A DNA stretch of 64,000 nt from Poseidonocella sedimentorum (lineage in GTDB: Bacteria; Pseudomonadota; Alphaproteobacteria; Rhodobacterales; Rhodobacteraceae), in assembly GCF_900116005.1 (NCBI RefSeq), contig NZ_FOYI01000007.1, positions 1 to 64,000 of the forward strand. Direction: 5' to 3'. Below are positions 1-10,290 of the stretch, piece after piece; the stretch's first letter is position 1; each line of letters starts with the position of its first letter. The notes under the pieces are model-generated. The model did not search any database. It saw only the letters and a program-made list of their open reading frames with translations, and was not told where the DNA came from. The position numbers and the translations under genes were made by a program.

Positions 1-2
1 TC

Positions 3-740
3 AAGCGAGTGATCGACTACAACGTCAAGGTGCGTGTGAAAGCGGACGGGAGCGGTGTTGATCTGGCGAATGTGAAGATGTCGATGAACCCGTTCGACGA
101 GATTGCCGTCGAGGAGGCGATCCGGCTCAAGGAGAAGGGTGTGGCGAGCGAGGTTGTCGCCGTGTCCATCGGGGTCAAGCAGGCGCAGGAGACGCTGCGC
201 ACGGCGCTGGCGATGGGGGCGGACCGGGCGATTCTGGTGGTTGCGGCCGAGGATGTGCACAGCGATATCGAGCCGCTCGCGGTGGCCAAGATCCTCAAGG
301 CGATCGTCGATGAGGAGGCGCCCGAGCTGGTGCTTTGCGGAAAGCAGGCGATCGACAACGACATGAACGCCACCGGCCAGATGCTCTCGGCGCTGCTGGG
401 CTGGTCGCAGGCGACCTTCGCCTCGGAGCTGTCGATCGAGGACGGCGCGGCGCTTGTGACCCGCGAGGTCGATGGCGGCTTGCAGACGATCAAGGTGACC
501 CTTCCGGCGATCGTCTCGGTGGATCTGCGCCTCAACGAGCCGCGCTACGCCTCGCTGCCCAACATCATGAAAGCCAAGAAAAAACCGCTCGACGAGAAGA
601 CCGCCGCCGATCTCGGCGTCGACGTGAGCCCGCGCCTTGAGGTGGTCGGGACATCGGAGCCGGCGGCGCGCGCCGCGGGGATCAAGGTCGGCTCGGTCGA
701 CGAGCTGATTGGCAAACTCAAAGACGCGGGGGCGATCTGA
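3..740 (+). CDS. etfB: Electron transfer flavoprotein beta subunit, 5' end outside window
   Basis: Beta subunit of the soluble FAD/AMP heterodimer that passes electrons from acyl-CoA and dimethylglycine/sarcosine-type dehydrogenases to ETF:ubiquinone oxidoreductase. The frame is open from base 3 and already reads [13 protein letters not shown], which in the family sits after roughly seven residues (MKVLVPV or similar), so only the extreme N-terminus is missing. The internal GTG at base 9 is not the real start. Family motifs are [14 protein letters not shown], the GKQAID segment and the [19 protein letters not shown] region typical of EtfB. The stop overlaps the etfA start by one base (TGATG), so the two subunits are translationally coupled. 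Confidence 0.97.
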   Translation, partial: KRVIDYNVKVRVKADGSGVDLANVKMSMNPFDEIAVEEAIRLKEKGVASEVVAVSIGVKQAQETLRTALAMGADRAILVVAAEDVHSDIEPLAVAKILKAIVDEEAPELVLCGKQAIDNDMNATGQMLSALLGWSQATFASELSIEDGAALVTREVDGGLQTIKVTLPAIVSVDLRLNEPRYASLPNIMKAKKKPLDEKTAADLGVDVSPRLEVVGTSEPAARAAGIKVGSVDELIGKLKDAGAI

Positions 741-1669
741 TGGCTGTTCTTCTTCTGGCGGAAATCAACAACGGCGCGCTGGCGATGGATGCCACCGCCA
801 AGGCCGTGACGGCGGCGAAAGCGCTTGGCGATGTGGTGGTTCTGGCGGCGGGCGCGACCTGCGCAGAGGCGGCGGCCGAGGCCGCGACGATCGAGGGCGT
901 GAGCAAGGTGCTCTGCGCCGAGGATCCGCTTTATGGCCACCGTCTGGCCGAGCCGACGGCGGCGCTGATCGTCTCGCTGGCGGGGGCGTATGAGCACATC
1001 CTCGCCCCCGCGACGACGGATGCGAAAAACATCCTGCCCCGCGTGGCGGCCCTGCTTGACGTGATGGTCATCACCGACATCACCGGCGTGGTCGATGCGG
1101 ACACCTTCGAGCGCCCGATCTACGCGGGCAACGCGATCCAGACGGTCAAATCCTCGGACGCCAAGAAGGTCATCTCGGTGCGGACCTCGACCTTCGACGC
1201 GGCCCCCGCGGGCGGCAGCGCCCCGGTCGAGACCATCGGCGCGGGCGAAGATCCCGGCCTCTCGTCCTGGGTCGAAGACAAGGTCGCCGCGAGCGACCGG
1301 CCGGAGCTGACCTCGGCGGGCGTTGTGGTCTCGGGCGGGCGCGGCGTCGGCTCGGAAGCGGATTTCGCGCTGATCGAAAAGCTGGCCGACAAACTCGGCG
1401 CGGCCGTGGGCGCCTCCCGCGCGGCGGTCGATTCCGGCTACGCCCCCAACGACTGGCAAGTGGGCCAGACCGGCAAGGTCGTCGCGCCCGAGCTCTACGT
1501 CGCCGTCGGCATCTCCGGCGCGATCCAGCACCTCGCCGGCATGAAGGACAGCAAGATCATCGTCGCAATCAACAAGGACGAAGAGGCCCCCATCTTCCAG
1601 GTCGCAGACTTCGGCCTCGTCGCAGACCTCTTCGACGCAATCCCGGAACTCACCGAGAAGCTCGGATGA
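740..1669 (+). CDS. etfA: Electron transfer flavoprotein alpha subunit
   Basis: FAD-binding alpha subunit of ETF, 309 residues, the usual length. The C-terminal FAD domain is intact: SGGRGVGS near residue 200, then [19 protein letters not shown], then [19 protein letters not shown], all diagnostic of FixB/EtfA. It pairs with the preceding etfB and shares a 4-base ATGA overlap with folD. Continuation into two folate C1 genes suggests this ETF may serve a demethylating dehydrogenase (sarcosine or dimethylglycine type). That partner is not in the window, so this is inference. Confidence 0.97.
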   Translation: MAVLLLAEINNGALAMDATAKAVTAAKALGDVVVLAAGATCAEAAAEAATIEGVSKVLCAEDPLYGHRLAEPTAALIVSLAGAYEHILAPATTDAKNILPRVAALLDVMVITDITGVVDADTFERPIYAGNAIQTVKSSDAKKVISVRTSTFDAAPAGGSAPVETIGAGEDPGLSSWVEDKVAASDRPELTSAGVVVSGGRGVGSEADFALIEKLADKLGAAVGASRAAVDSGYAPNDWQVGQTGKVVAPELYVAVGISGAIQHLAGMKDSKIIVAINKDEEAPIFQVADFGLVADLFDAIPELTEKLG

Positions 1670-2580
1670 CCGCCCAGCTCATCGATGGCCGGGCCTTCGC
1701 CGCCACGCTGCGCGCCCGGGTCCGGGAGCGCGTCGCGGCGCTGGCCCCGGAAGCGGGGCGCGCGCCGGGGCTTGCGGTCGTGCTCGTCGGGCATGATCCG
1801 GCCTCGGAGGTCTATGTCCGCTCCAAGGGCCGGCAGGCGCTCGAGGCGGGCATGAAGTCCTTCGAGCACCGCTTGCCCGAGACAACCGGCGAAGATGAGC
1901 TGCTCGCGCTGATTGCGCGGCTCAACGCCGATGATCAGGTCCACGGGATCCTCGTCCAGCTTCCCCTGCCCGCGCATCTCGATCCGCGCGCCGTCATCCA
2001 CGCCATCGCGCCGCAAAAGGATGTGGACGGGTTCCACATTTCCAATGTCGGGATGGTTGGCACCGGGCAGGACGCGATCGTGCCCTGCACGCCGCTTGGC
2101 GTCATGATGATGCTGCGCAGCCTCGTCGATGATTTCCGCGGCAAGACCGCCCTCGTGATCGGCCATTCCAACGTGGTCGGCAAACCGATGGCGCGGCTCC
2201 TGCTCAACGCGGATTGCACCGTGATGGTCGCGCATAAATCCTCCACCAACATCCCCGAATTGGCGCGGATGGCCGATATCCTCGTGGTGGCCGCGGGCGT
2301 GCCCGGGCTGGTCAAGGCGGACTGGATCAAACCCGGCGCGGTGGTGATCGACGTCGGCATCAACCGCGTGGACGGCAACGCCCCCGACGGCCGGGCCCGG
2401 CTCGTGGGCGATGTGGATTTCGACCGCGCCCGCGCGGTGGCCGGCGCCATAACCCCCGTGCCTGGCGGCGTGGGGCCGATGACGATCGCCTGCCTTCTGG
2501 CCAACACCCTGCGCGCCTATTGCCTTCAGCTCGGCCTGCCCGACGCGCCCCTCCTCTCCGATACCAAGGACCCGGAATGA
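1666..2580 (+). CDS. folD: Bifunctional methylene-THF dehydrogenase / methenyl-THF cyclohydrolase
   Basis: Interconverts 5,10-methylene-THF, 5,10-methenyl-THF and 10-formyl-THF in the cytosol, using NADP. 304 residues, normal length. The catalytic YVRSK motif (tyrosine and lysine of the cyclohydrolase site) is near residues 50-54, with [10 protein letters not shown] following. The signature QKDVDGFH and the Rossmann segment [13 protein letters not shown] are intact, and the C-terminus carries [13 protein letters not shown]. Start and stop both overlap their neighbours by ATGA, linking it to etfA and purU. Together with purU it converts methyl-derived C1 units to formate and free THF. Confidence 0.97.
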   Translation: MTAQLIDGRAFAATLRARVRERVAALAPEAGRAPGLAVVLVGHDPASEVYVRSKGRQALEAGMKSFEHRLPETTGEDELLALIARLNADDQVHGILVQLPLPAHLDPRAVIHAIAPQKDVDGFHISNVGMVGTGQDAIVPCTPLGVMMMLRSLVDDFRGKTALVIGHSNVVGKPMARLLLNADCTVMVAHKSSTNIPELARMADILVVAAGVPGLVKADWIKPGAVVIDVGINRVDGNAPDGRARLVGDVDFDRARAVAGAITPVPGGVGPMTIACLLANTLRAYCLQLGLPDAPLLSDTKDPE

Positions 2581-3461
2581 CCCGCTACTGCCTCACCGTC
2601 ACCTGCCCCACCCGGCGCGGGATCGTCTCTGCGATCTCCGGCTTCCTCGCCGAGCACGCCTGCAACATCACCGACAGCGCCCAGTTCGACGACGAACAGA
2701 CCGGCCGGTTCTTCATGCGCATCAGCTTCAGCCCCGAAGAGGGCGCGACGCTTGACGCCCTGCGCGCCGGGTTTGCCGCGGTCGCCGAGCCGCTCGACAT
2801 GGCTTGGGCCTTTCACGACGAGGCGGTGAAGATGAAGGTCATCATCATGGTCTCGCGCTTCGGTCATTGCCTCAATGACCTGCTCTACCGCGTGAAGATC
2901 GGCGCGCTGCCGATCGAAATCTCGGCGGTGATTTCCAACCACATGGACTATCAAAAGCAGGTGGTGAACGCCGACATCCCCTTCCATTGCATCAAGGTCA
3001 CCAAGGACAACAAGCCCGAGGCCGAGGCGGCGATCATGAAGGTTGTGGCCGAGACCGGCGCGGAGCTGGTGGTGCTGGCGCGTTACATGCAGATCCTGTC
3101 GGACGAGATGTGCCGGACGATGTCCGGGCGGATCATCAACATTCACCACTCCTTCCTGCCGAGCTTCAAGGGCGCGAACCCCTACAAACAAGCCTATGAG
3201 CGTGGGGTGAAGCTGATCGGGGCGACCTCGCATTACGTGACCGCCGATCTCGACGAGGGGCCGATCATCGAGCAGGACATCGTGCGCATCACCCATGCGC
3301 AGAGCGCCTCGGACTATGTGAGCCTCGGGCGCGATGTGGAGGCCTCGGTGCTTGCCCGCGCGATCCACGCCCACGCGCATCACCGCGCCTTTCTCAACGG
3401 CAACAAGACGGTGGTCTTCCCCGCCTCCCCCGGGAGCTTTTCCTCCGAGCGGATGGGCTAG
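2577..3461 (+). CDS. purU: Formyltetrahydrofolate deformylase
   Basis: Hydrolyses 10-formyl-THF to formate and THF. The ATG at 2577 overlaps the folD stop (ATGA) and gives 294 residues, the family length; the frame is open further upstream, but that part lies inside folD. An N-terminal ACT domain (about residues 1-80, starting [14 protein letters not shown]) is followed by a formyltransferase domain with [14 protein letters not shown], the catalytic [13 protein letters not shown] segment, and the [11 protein letters not shown] aspartate motif near the end. As last gene of the operon it fits a role in dissimilating C1 units and releasing THF for folD. Confidence 0.96.
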   Translation: MTRYCLTVTCPTRRGIVSAISGFLAEHACNITDSAQFDDEQTGRFFMRISFSPEEGATLDALRAGFAAVAEPLDMAWAFHDEAVKMKVIIMVSRFGHCLNDLLYRVKIGALPIEISAVISNHMDYQKQVVNADIPFHCIKVTKDNKPEAEAAIMKVVAETGAELVVLARYMQILSDEMCRTMSGRIINIHHSFLPSFKGANPYKQAYERGVKLIGATSHYVTADLDEGPIIEQDIVRITHAQSASDYVSLGRDVEASVLARAIHAHAHHRAFLNGNKTVVFPASPGSFSSERMG

Positions 3462-3476
3462 GCCCCGGCCACGCGC

Positions 3477-3502
3477 GCGCCCCCGGCCCGCGCCGGGGGC
3501 GC
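3477..3502. terminator. GC hairpin between convergent purU and GH63 gene
   Basis: A perfect 11-bp inverted repeat (GCGCCCCCGGC at 3477-3487 against GCCGGGGGCGC at 3492-3502) with a 4-base loop lies in the 45-base gap between two converging genes. There is no T tract on either side, so it is a terminator-like or RNA-stabilising hairpin and not a textbook intrinsic terminator. By position it could serve both transcripts. Confidence 0.6.
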
Positions 3503-3506
3503 CGCG

Positions 3507-4787
3507 TCAGGCGGCGAAATCGTAGCTGTGCAGGATCTCGATGATCATCGCGGCGGTCCAGGTGAAGTGCGCACCGCCGCAGGGATCGGCGGTGATCGGG
3601 TCGTGATACTCGGCAAAGCCGCTGGTCTCGATGAGCCGCAGGCAATCGCCCATGATCCGCCCGATCATCTCCGGCTCGCCCGCGCGCGCGAGCCCGTCCG
3701 CGACCATGTAGTTGACGATGAGCCAGACCGGCCCGCGCCAGTAGCGCAGGCCCTCGAACTCCGGCGCGGTCGGATCGTGGCTGGGGATGAGATACTCGCA
3801 GCTTTCCGCCAGAACCTTGAGCCGCGCACTGATCCCGGCGGCGCGGTGTTTCGGAATCGGCGCGAAGACCGCGAGGATTCCGCCGATGGAAGGGCTGTCG
3901 ATCTGCGCGCCGGTGGTCCGGTCGAGGCAGAGGTATTGGCCCAGATCCTCGTTCCAGAGCGTCTCCATCGCGGCCACGCCCGCCTCGGCCATGACGCGGG
4001 ACTCGGCCGCGATCTGGGGCATGTCGAGCCGCTCGGCAAGCTCGGCGACCTCCTGACAGGCGCGGATCAGGATCGCGTTGAACCCCGGATCGACGACCTG
4101 AAACGGCGAGGCGTCGTGCAGTTTGCTGTTGTCCCAACCGAGGCTGCGGAACTTCTTCACCAGCCAGATATAGCGTTTGTACTGCTCATCGGTCGGGCGA
4201 TGGGCCGGGTTGGCGTGGGTCGTGTCGCGCCGGGTGAACTCGCCCACCCCCTCGGTCGGCACGCGGGTGAAGGCCGCATCCCAATCCACCGAATTGTCGC
4301 GCCCCGATTCCCAGGGATGCAGCAGCGCGACGAGCCCGGTGCCCTTCGGATCGCGCGCCCGATAGAACCATTGGTGCCAGGCATGGATCCTGGGCAGCAG
4401 CGCCCGCGCCTGCGTATCCGCGAGGGCTTTGTCGCGCGCGCGGGCGTGGATCCGCGCCACCGCAAAGCCGGCCACGGGGGGCTGGGTGATGCCGGTGGTC
4501 GGCACCGGGCGCTCCGTGCCCCAGACCTCGGGGCCCGGGAAATAGCCGTCATCGGGCGTGTGGAAGATGATATGCGGGACCATGCCATCCTCCCACTGAT
4601 GCGCCAGCAGGGTCTCGATCTCGGTCCAGGCGCGGGGCTCGTCGAACTGCGCGAAGCCAAGCGCGCTCAGCGCGGAATCCCAGTTCCACTGGAACGGATA
4701 GAGGCCATGGGTCGGCACGGTGTAGGTGCCGCGATCGTTGTCGGCCATGACCTGACGGGCATGAGCGATCATCTCGTGTTTTTGCAT
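3507..4787 (-). CDS. GH63-type glycoside hydrolase (mannosyl/glucosylglycerate hydrolase-like)
   Basis: A 426-residue alpha/alpha-barrel glycosidase resembling the short GH63 branch that includes mannosylglycerate and glucosylglycerate hydrolases. Visible landmarks are THGLYPFQWNWDSA near residue 26, WESGRDNSVDWD near residue 159 (candidate general acid Asp164), RYWRGPVWLIVNYM in the C-terminal third, and FAEYHDP with candidate base Glu393. No signal peptide, so it acts in the cytosol on imported substrate. It is the last gene of the ABC importer operon, 10 bases after the ATPase stop. The context suggests hydrolysis of an imported glycosylated compatible solute. The exact sugar is inference; a trehalase- or glucosidase-like substrate is also possible. 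Confidence 0.75.
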   Translation of the reverse strand: MQKHEMIAHARQVMADNDRGTYTVPTHGLYPFQWNWDSALSALGFAQFDEPRAWTEIETLLAHQWEDGMVPHIIFHTPDDGYFPGPEVWGTERPVPTTGITQPPVAGFAVARIHARARDKALADTQARALLPRIHAWHQWFYRARDPKGTGLVALLHPWESGRDNSVDWDAAFTRVPTEGVGEFTRRDTTHANPAHRPTDEQYKRYIWLVKKFRSLGWDNSKLHDASPFQVVDPGFNAILIRACQEVAELAERLDMPQIAAESRVMAEAGVAAMETLWNEDLGQYLCLDRTTGAQIDSPSIGGILAVFAPIPKHRAAGISARLKVLAESCEYLIPSHDPTAPEFEGLRYWRGPVWLIVNYMVADGLARAGEPEMIGRIMGDCLRLIETSGFAEYHDPITADPCGGAHFTWTAAMIIEILHSYDFAA

Positions 4788-4797
4788 GGGGGGTGTC

Positions 4798-5838
<1,041 letters not shown>

Positions 5839-5869
5839 TGTCCCGGTTCCTTGTCTCTCGCCCCCCGCC

Positions 5870-6709
5870 TCAGCGGTTGGCGATGCCCCACATGGCGAAG
5901 AGATATTTGCGCACGGCGAAGATGAAGATCAGCGCCGGCACGACGAGGATGAACCCGCCCGCGAATTTCAGGTGCAGCGGCGCTTCGCCCAAAGTCTGTA
6001 GCAGGAAGGCGGTGAGCGTGCGGTTCTCGATGGTGAGCACGGCCGCGGCGAAGACCTCGTTCCAGGAGATCACGAAGGCGAAGATCGCGCTGGCGGTGAT
6101 GCCGGGCAGGATCAGCGGCAGGACCACCTTGGTGAAGGCGGTGAGCCGGGTGCAGCCCAGCGTCCATGCGGCCTCTTCAAGCTCGATCGGGATGCCCGAG
6201 AAAAGCGAGTAGGTGATCAGCACGGCGAAGGGGATCGCGAGCGTGGTGTGTACCAGCGCGAGGCCGAAGGCGGTATCGTCGAGCCCGGTGCGGATGAAGA
6301 GCACCGCCAGCGGCAGGGCCAGAAGCGGCAGCGGGAAGGCCCGCGTGAGCAGAATGAGCAGCCGGAACAGCTCCTTGCCGCGAAAATCGAACCGCGAGAG
6401 CGCGTAGCCCGCTGGCGCCCCGATGACGATGGACATGACCATGGTCATCGCCGCGACGATCACCGAATTCTTCAGCGCGTTCAGCATCCCGGAGAAGTTG
6501 GCGAAGAAGGTCAGGCTTCCCAGGTCGAAGGCCGGGATGAAGGATTTCGGGAAGGCGTTCACCGCCTGCGGCGAGGACAGCGTGTTGATCAGCAGGAAGT
6601 AGAGCGGGACCAGCACCCAGGCGCAGAGAAACACCACGGTCGCGCCATAGACGATGCGGCCGGCCCGGCGCGCGTCGGGGGCCACGGCATCGGCGGTGAC
6701 ATCGGTCAT
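5870..6709 (-). CDS. Carbohydrate ABC importer permease (MalG-like)
   Basis: Inner-membrane permease with about six hydrophobic helices and a clear EAA loop, ELEEAAWTLGCTRLTAFTKVVLP, in the second half. The start is the ATG at 6709 (MTDVTADAV), which overlaps the stop of the preceding permease as ATGA and gives 279 residues, the usual MalG length. A longer reading to 6985 would lie inside the neighbouring gene and looks non-coding. The C-terminus ends with the family-typical short cytoplasmic tail. It pairs with the permease at 6706-7551. Confidence 0.92.
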   Translation of the reverse strand: MTDVTADAVAPDARRAGRIVYGATVVFLCAWVLVPLYFLLINTLSSPQAVNAFPKSFIPAFDLGSLTFFANFSGMLNALKNSVIVAAMTMVMSIVIGAPAGYALSRFDFRGKELFRLLILLTRAFPLPLLALPLAVLFIRTGLDDTAFGLALVHTTLAIPFAVLITYSLFSGIPIELEEAAWTLGCTRLTAFTKVVLPLILPGITASAIFAFVISWNEVFAAAVLTIENRTLTAFLLQTLGEAPLHLKFAGGFILVVPALIFIFAVRKYLFAMWGIANR

Positions 6710-7551
6710 ATCGTGGCTCCTTTCGGGACGCGCAGGACGCGCAGGATGACGAGGGTGAAGGCGATGGAGATGCCGAGCACCACAAGCGCCAGGGCCGCCG
6801 CGCCGTTGGAGTTTTGCAGGTCGAACTGATAGGAATAGATCTCGCCCATCAGGACCGGGAAGAGCGTGCCGCCGAGCGCGGCCACCACCGCGAAGACCTC
6901 GAAGGCAAGGACCACGCGCAGGATCAGAGCGGTCTGGAGCGAGGGGCGCAGGAGCGGCAGCGTCACCCGCAGGAACCGCTGCCACGGGGAGGCGCCGAAG
7001 ACCTCGGCGGCCTCATAGTATTCCTTGGGAATGAGCCCGATGCCCGCCACGAGAATCACCAGCATGATCGCCGTCGCGCGCCAGATTTCGGCCAGCGCGA
7101 TCGCGGTGAAGACCATCAACGGGCTTTGGTAGCTGAGGAAATTCATCGGCTGCTCGGCGAGGCCAAGGCCGGTCATCATCGAGTTGAGGAAGCCCGATTG
7201 CTCGAAGATCGCGAGCCAGATGATCCCGGCGGCAAGGTCCGAGATGCCCAGCGGGATCGTCCAGACGTAGAGCACCAGATCGCGCCCCTTCTCCATCCGG
7301 TTCACCATCGTCGCCATCAGGAGCGCGAGGGCGAGCTGGACGGGGACAACCACCGCCGCGAGCAGCAGGGTGTTTTTCAGCGAAATCGGGAATTTCCAGT
7401 GGCTGGCGACATCCCGGAAATTTTCAAGCGTGAAGCCCGCCCCTTGGGTGAAGGCCTGCTTGGAGACAAGCAGAAAGGGGTAGAGGAAAAACACACACAG
7501 AAACAGCGTCACCGGCAGGATCAGCAGATAGGGCAACAATCGAGCGTTCAT
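6706..7551 (-). CDS. Carbohydrate ABC importer permease (MalF-like)
   Basis: Inner-membrane permease of 281 residues. It starts at ATG 7551 (MNARLLPYLLILP), preceded by an AGGAG at suitable spacing; in-frame codons further upstream read into low-quality sequence. The N-terminus is a strong transmembrane helix, and the EAA loop YYEAAEVFGASPWQRFLRVTLP docks on the ATPase. It is coupled to the second permease by an ATGA overlap. The GIIWLAIFEQSGFLN segment is typical of CUT1 MalF-like subunits that lack the large periplasmic loop. Confidence 0.92.
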   Translation of the reverse strand: MNARLLPYLLILPVTLFLCVFFLYPFLLVSKQAFTQGAGFTLENFRDVASHWKFPISLKNTLLLAAVVVPVQLALALLMATMVNRMEKGRDLVLYVWTIPLGISDLAAGIIWLAIFEQSGFLNSMMTGLGLAEQPMNFLSYQSPLMVFTAIALAEIWRATAIMLVILVAGIGLIPKEYYEAAEVFGASPWQRFLRVTLPLLRPSLQTALILRVVLAFEVFAVVAALGGTLFPVLMGEIYSYQFDLQNSNGAAALALVVLGISIAFTLVILRVLRVPKGATI

Positions 7552-7609
7552 CACGGTGCTCCTGCGGGCACGGGGGTCAGGCCGGAGGGTGGCGCCTTGC
7601 GGCGGGGCG

Positions 7610-7630
7610 TCCGGGCCGCAGCGGCCCGGA
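7610..7630 (-). other. Strong stem-loop between binding-protein and permease genes
   Basis: A near-perfect palindrome, TCCGGGCCG then CAG then CGGCCCGGA, lies in the 100-base gap after the binding-protein gene and before the first permease. Such hairpins commonly protect the 3' end of the abundant binding-protein mRNA while letting less transcript through to the membrane genes. That role is inferred from position only. Confidence 0.55.
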
Positions 7631-7650
7631 GCGGGTTTCAATCGGTGAGG

Positions 7651-8919
7651 TTACTCGACCGGGCAGGCGCCTTCGGACGGCGCATCGGGGGCCCAGCAGG
7701 GCGCGCCGGTCTCTTCCATGATCTCCGCCAGCGTCTCTTTCTGGTCCTCAAGGACACGCTCGATCGGCTGGCCGGCGAGGATGATGCGCTCGAAAGTGTC
7801 GACGAAGACGCGGTTGAAATCGCCGCCCTTGTCGCCCAGCCCCGCGGGCAGCAGCCCCGGGTTGGCATCCGCCGCGCCGCTCATCTTGGCGACCGCATCG
7901 CCCGATGCCTTGACCGAGGGCGGCAGGTCATCGGGAAGCTCCACATCGACCACCGGGAAGAAGTTGGTGGCGCGCAGCGTAGCGATCTGGGTTTCGGGCT
8001 CCATCATGTAGGCGATGAGCGCCTTGGCGGCATCCATGTCCGGCGCGGTGCGCGGGATGGCGACGCCGGCGAGCACGGGCATGAACCCGCGTCCGGTCGG
8101 GCCCGCGGGCGCCGGGAAGGCGACGAAATCGTCAGGGCGCTCGTTGAAGGCCTGCGCAAGTCGCGAGGTGTGGTCGAAGACGATCCACGCATCGCCCGAC
8201 AGGAGCTGCTCCTGCATGAAGGAGAAGTTGGTCGAGGCCGGGTTGGTGTGGGACCAGAGCTCGCGGAATTTCTCCCAGGCGGTGACCGCTTCGGGCGAGG
8301 CGAAGGTGCGCACGACGCCATCGGTGTAGGACGGGTAGAGATAGCCCTGGAAGAAGCGGTGCTTCAGCCCCTTGGGGCCCGCCGGAAAGCCGAATTTCTT
8401 CTCGCCGGTGGCCTCTTCGACATTGGCCGTCCAGGCGATGAGCTCATCATAGGTGAGCGCGTCGATATCGGCTCCCTCGGGCAGGTACTCCAGCGCCTCT
8501 TTGCTCGCGGCCATGATGTAGCTGGCCTGCATCCACGGGATGTACTGGAGCTGATCGGTGCCGAGCTGGGCCAGCGAATTGAACGTGCCGCTCGCCGAGG
8601 CAATGCCGAGATCGCCCAAATCGACCAGATCGTCGGGGTTCATCGCCGAGAAGTTGCCATGCAGCGCGCCGAGAACCTGAATCGTCCCCTGCCCGGCCTG
8701 TAGCTCGGCCTGGAGCCGCGTGAGCCATGGGCCGTCCTCGTTGGGCTGGTAATCGACGCCGCCGTCAAAGCCCGACAGCACGGTTTCGCGCATGGCCTGG
8801 GCCTCCTCGACCGGACGGGCCTGTGTCGACCAGAACAGCACATCGGCCTGAGCGGCCACGGCCGCGCATTGGATGGCGAGACCTGCGGCCACACCGGCAA
8901 GCTTGGTATGAAATGTCAT
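7651..8919 (-). CDS. Carbohydrate ABC importer periplasmic binding protein
   Basis: 422-residue family-1 extracellular solute-binding protein. The start at ATG 8919 (MTFHTKLAGVAAGLAIQCAA) is preceded by GGGAGG at good spacing and opens with a Sec signal peptide ending near AAQA-DVLF. Upstream in-frame sequence to 9141 is proline/arginine-rich and belongs to the promoter region. The body shows family features such as SGFDGGVDYQ and a C-terminal helical region. It is first in the operon and carries the ligand specificity. By its association with the GH63 hydrolase the ligand may be a glucosyl- or mannosyl-glycerate/glycerol type solute, which is inference. Confidence 0.88.
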   Translation of the reverse strand: MTFHTKLAGVAAGLAIQCAAVAAQADVLFWSTQARPVEEAQAMRETVLSGFDGGVDYQPNEDGPWLTRLQAELQAGQGTIQVLGALHGNFSAMNPDDLVDLGDLGIASASGTFNSLAQLGTDQLQYIPWMQASYIMAASKEALEYLPEGADIDALTYDELIAWTANVEEATGEKKFGFPAGPKGLKHRFFQGYLYPSYTDGVVRTFASPEAVTAWEKFRELWSHTNPASTNFSFMQEQLLSGDAWIVFDHTSRLAQAFNERPDDFVAFPAPAGPTGRGFMPVLAGVAIPRTAPDMDAAKALIAYMMEPETQIATLRATNFFPVVDVELPDDLPPSVKASGDAVAKMSGAADANPGLLPAGLGDKGGDFNRVFVDTFERIILAGQPIERVLEDQKETLAEIMEETGAPCWAPDAPSEGACPVE

Positions 8920-9083
8920 CGGTTCCTCCCTTTGATGACGAAAGCGGCCGGGCTCCCTGCCGGCGTTTTGCCTGATCGCCGCGCGCGTACCTTGCGGCAC
9001 CCGGCGCGGCTGATCCTCAGCTCGGCCGCGATGGCGCGTTGATCGCACCCCGCCGAATCCTCCCTGACTGACGGAAAGTTGGT

Positions 9084-9093
9084 ATAACGTTAT
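9084..9093. promoter_or_regulatory. Candidate LacI-family operator ATAACGTTAT
   Basis: A perfect 10-bp palindrome with central CG lies about 165 bases upstream of the binding-protein start and 147 bases upstream of the lacI-family start. AT-rich, CG-centred palindromes are the usual targets of LacI-family repressors. It is an AT island in GC-rich DNA inside the divergent regulator/importer promoter region, so autoregulation plus operon control by the adjacent regulator is the natural reading. Confidence 0.6.
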
Positions 9094-9202
9094 GGCACCT
9101 GTCAACGGCTTTTTCGATGCTGCAGCGCGGAAAAATCGCATAATCCGCCCCTATCCAAGCAGGTATCTTGATATTTGAGCCGCCTCAGCGCAGAGTTTGC
9201 CT

Positions 9203-9210
9203 AAACGTTT
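9203..9210. promoter_or_regulatory. Second CG-centred half-operator AAACGTTT
   Basis: An 8-bp palindrome AAACGTTT is located 30 bases before the regulator's start codon and about 119 bases from the ATAACGTTAT site. Both have the form A-rich, CG, T-rich. Two sites flanking a divergent promoter would suit DNA looping or separate control of the two directions. Weaker than the first because it is shorter. Confidence 0.4.
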
Positions 9211-9239
9211 TATCGCGCAGGAGGGGAAGTGGTCGCGTC

Positions 9240-10286
9240 ATGGGGAGGAAAGTGAGCGGCAAGCCGACCCTGAGCACGGTTGCGAAAGTGACCGGCGTGT
9301 CGATCCCGACCGTGAGCCAGGTCCTGCGCGGGACCGGGCGCATCTCCGAGGAGACGCGGGCCAAGGTGCTCGATGCCGCGCGGCAGTTGCACTATGTGCC
9401 GAACCAGCGCGCGGCGGCGATGCGCTCGGGCGAGAATCGCGAGATCGGCGTCGTCATCAACCAGTTGCTGAACCCGTTCAACGCCGAGGTGGTCAGCGGG
9501 GTGGTCGATCTGCTCGAAGATCATGGCTACCTCGTCTCGATCGTCGACACCCGCGACGATGCCGACCGGCAGGACCGCCAGCTTCAGGCCTTCATCCGCC
9601 ATGGGCGCGGCGGGTTGCTCTGGGTCCCCGCCTTCGACACGCCCGAGAGCACGTTTGACCTGCTGGCCACCCATGGCATCCCGACCGTGACCTTCCTGCG
9701 CCACGTTCAGCGCAAGCTCGACCACGTGGGGATCCGCAACGCCGAGGCGACGGCGCTGGCCACCACCCATCTCGCCGATCTGGGCCATCGGCGGATCGCC
9801 TACCTCGGCGGGACGGACATGACCTTCGTGCGCAAGGAGCGGATCGCGGGCTATGAGAGCGTGATCTCCGGGCGCGGGCTGGAGCCTCCGTTGGTTTGGG
9901 ATTCGCTCGACAACAAGCTTGCCGGGCTCGAAGCGATGATCGCGCTGCTGGACGAGGCGCCCGATCTGACGGCGGTGGTCTGCAATGGCGACATGGTCGC
10001 GCTTGGCGCCTGTCTCGCGCTGGCGAAACTGGGGATTCGGCCGGGCCGGGAGGTGTCGGTCGTCGGGTTTGACGACATTCAGGACGCAGCCGTCGCAACG
10101 CCGCCGCTCACCACGCTGAGCGTCTCGCCGCGCAAGATCGGCCGCAAATTGGCGCGCACCCTGCTGGATCGGATCGAGGATCCGGACATGCCGCCCACGG
10201 TCTCGGAGCTCTCGGCCGAGCTTCTGATCCGCGAAACCACGGGGCCGATGATCCCGCGCGTACCGGCGAAGCAAGACGGCGCCTGA
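9240..10286 (+). CDS. LacI-family transcriptional regulator
   Basis: 348 residues from ATG 9240. The N-terminal helix-turn-helix reads TLSTVAKVTGVSIPTVSQVL with the hinge helix near YVPNQRAAAMRSG, then a periplasmic-binding-like sensor domain (IGVVINQLLNPFNAEVVSG; VVGFDDIQDAAVATPPLTTL near residue 280). The start is uncertain: an AGGAGG lies about 15 bases upstream, and a GTG 12 bases downstream is also possible. It is divergent from the GH63/ABC operon and most likely represses it until the imported solute or its product binds. Confidence 0.9.
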   Translation: MGRKVSGKPTLSTVAKVTGVSIPTVSQVLRGTGRISEETRAKVLDAARQLHYVPNQRAAAMRSGENREIGVVINQLLNPFNAEVVSGVVDLLEDHGYLVSIVDTRDDADRQDRQLQAFIRHGRGGLLWVPAFDTPESTFDLLATHGIPTVTFLRHVQRKLDHVGIRNAEATALATTHLADLGHRRIAYLGGTDMTFVRKERIAGYESVISGRGLEPPLVWDSLDNKLAGLEAMIALLDEAPDLTAVVCNGDMVALGACLALAKLGIRPGREVSVVGFDDIQDAAVATPPLTTLSVSPRKIGRKLARTLLDRIEDPDMPPTVSELSAELLIRETTGPMIPRVPAKQDGA

Positions 10287-10290
10287 CCGC

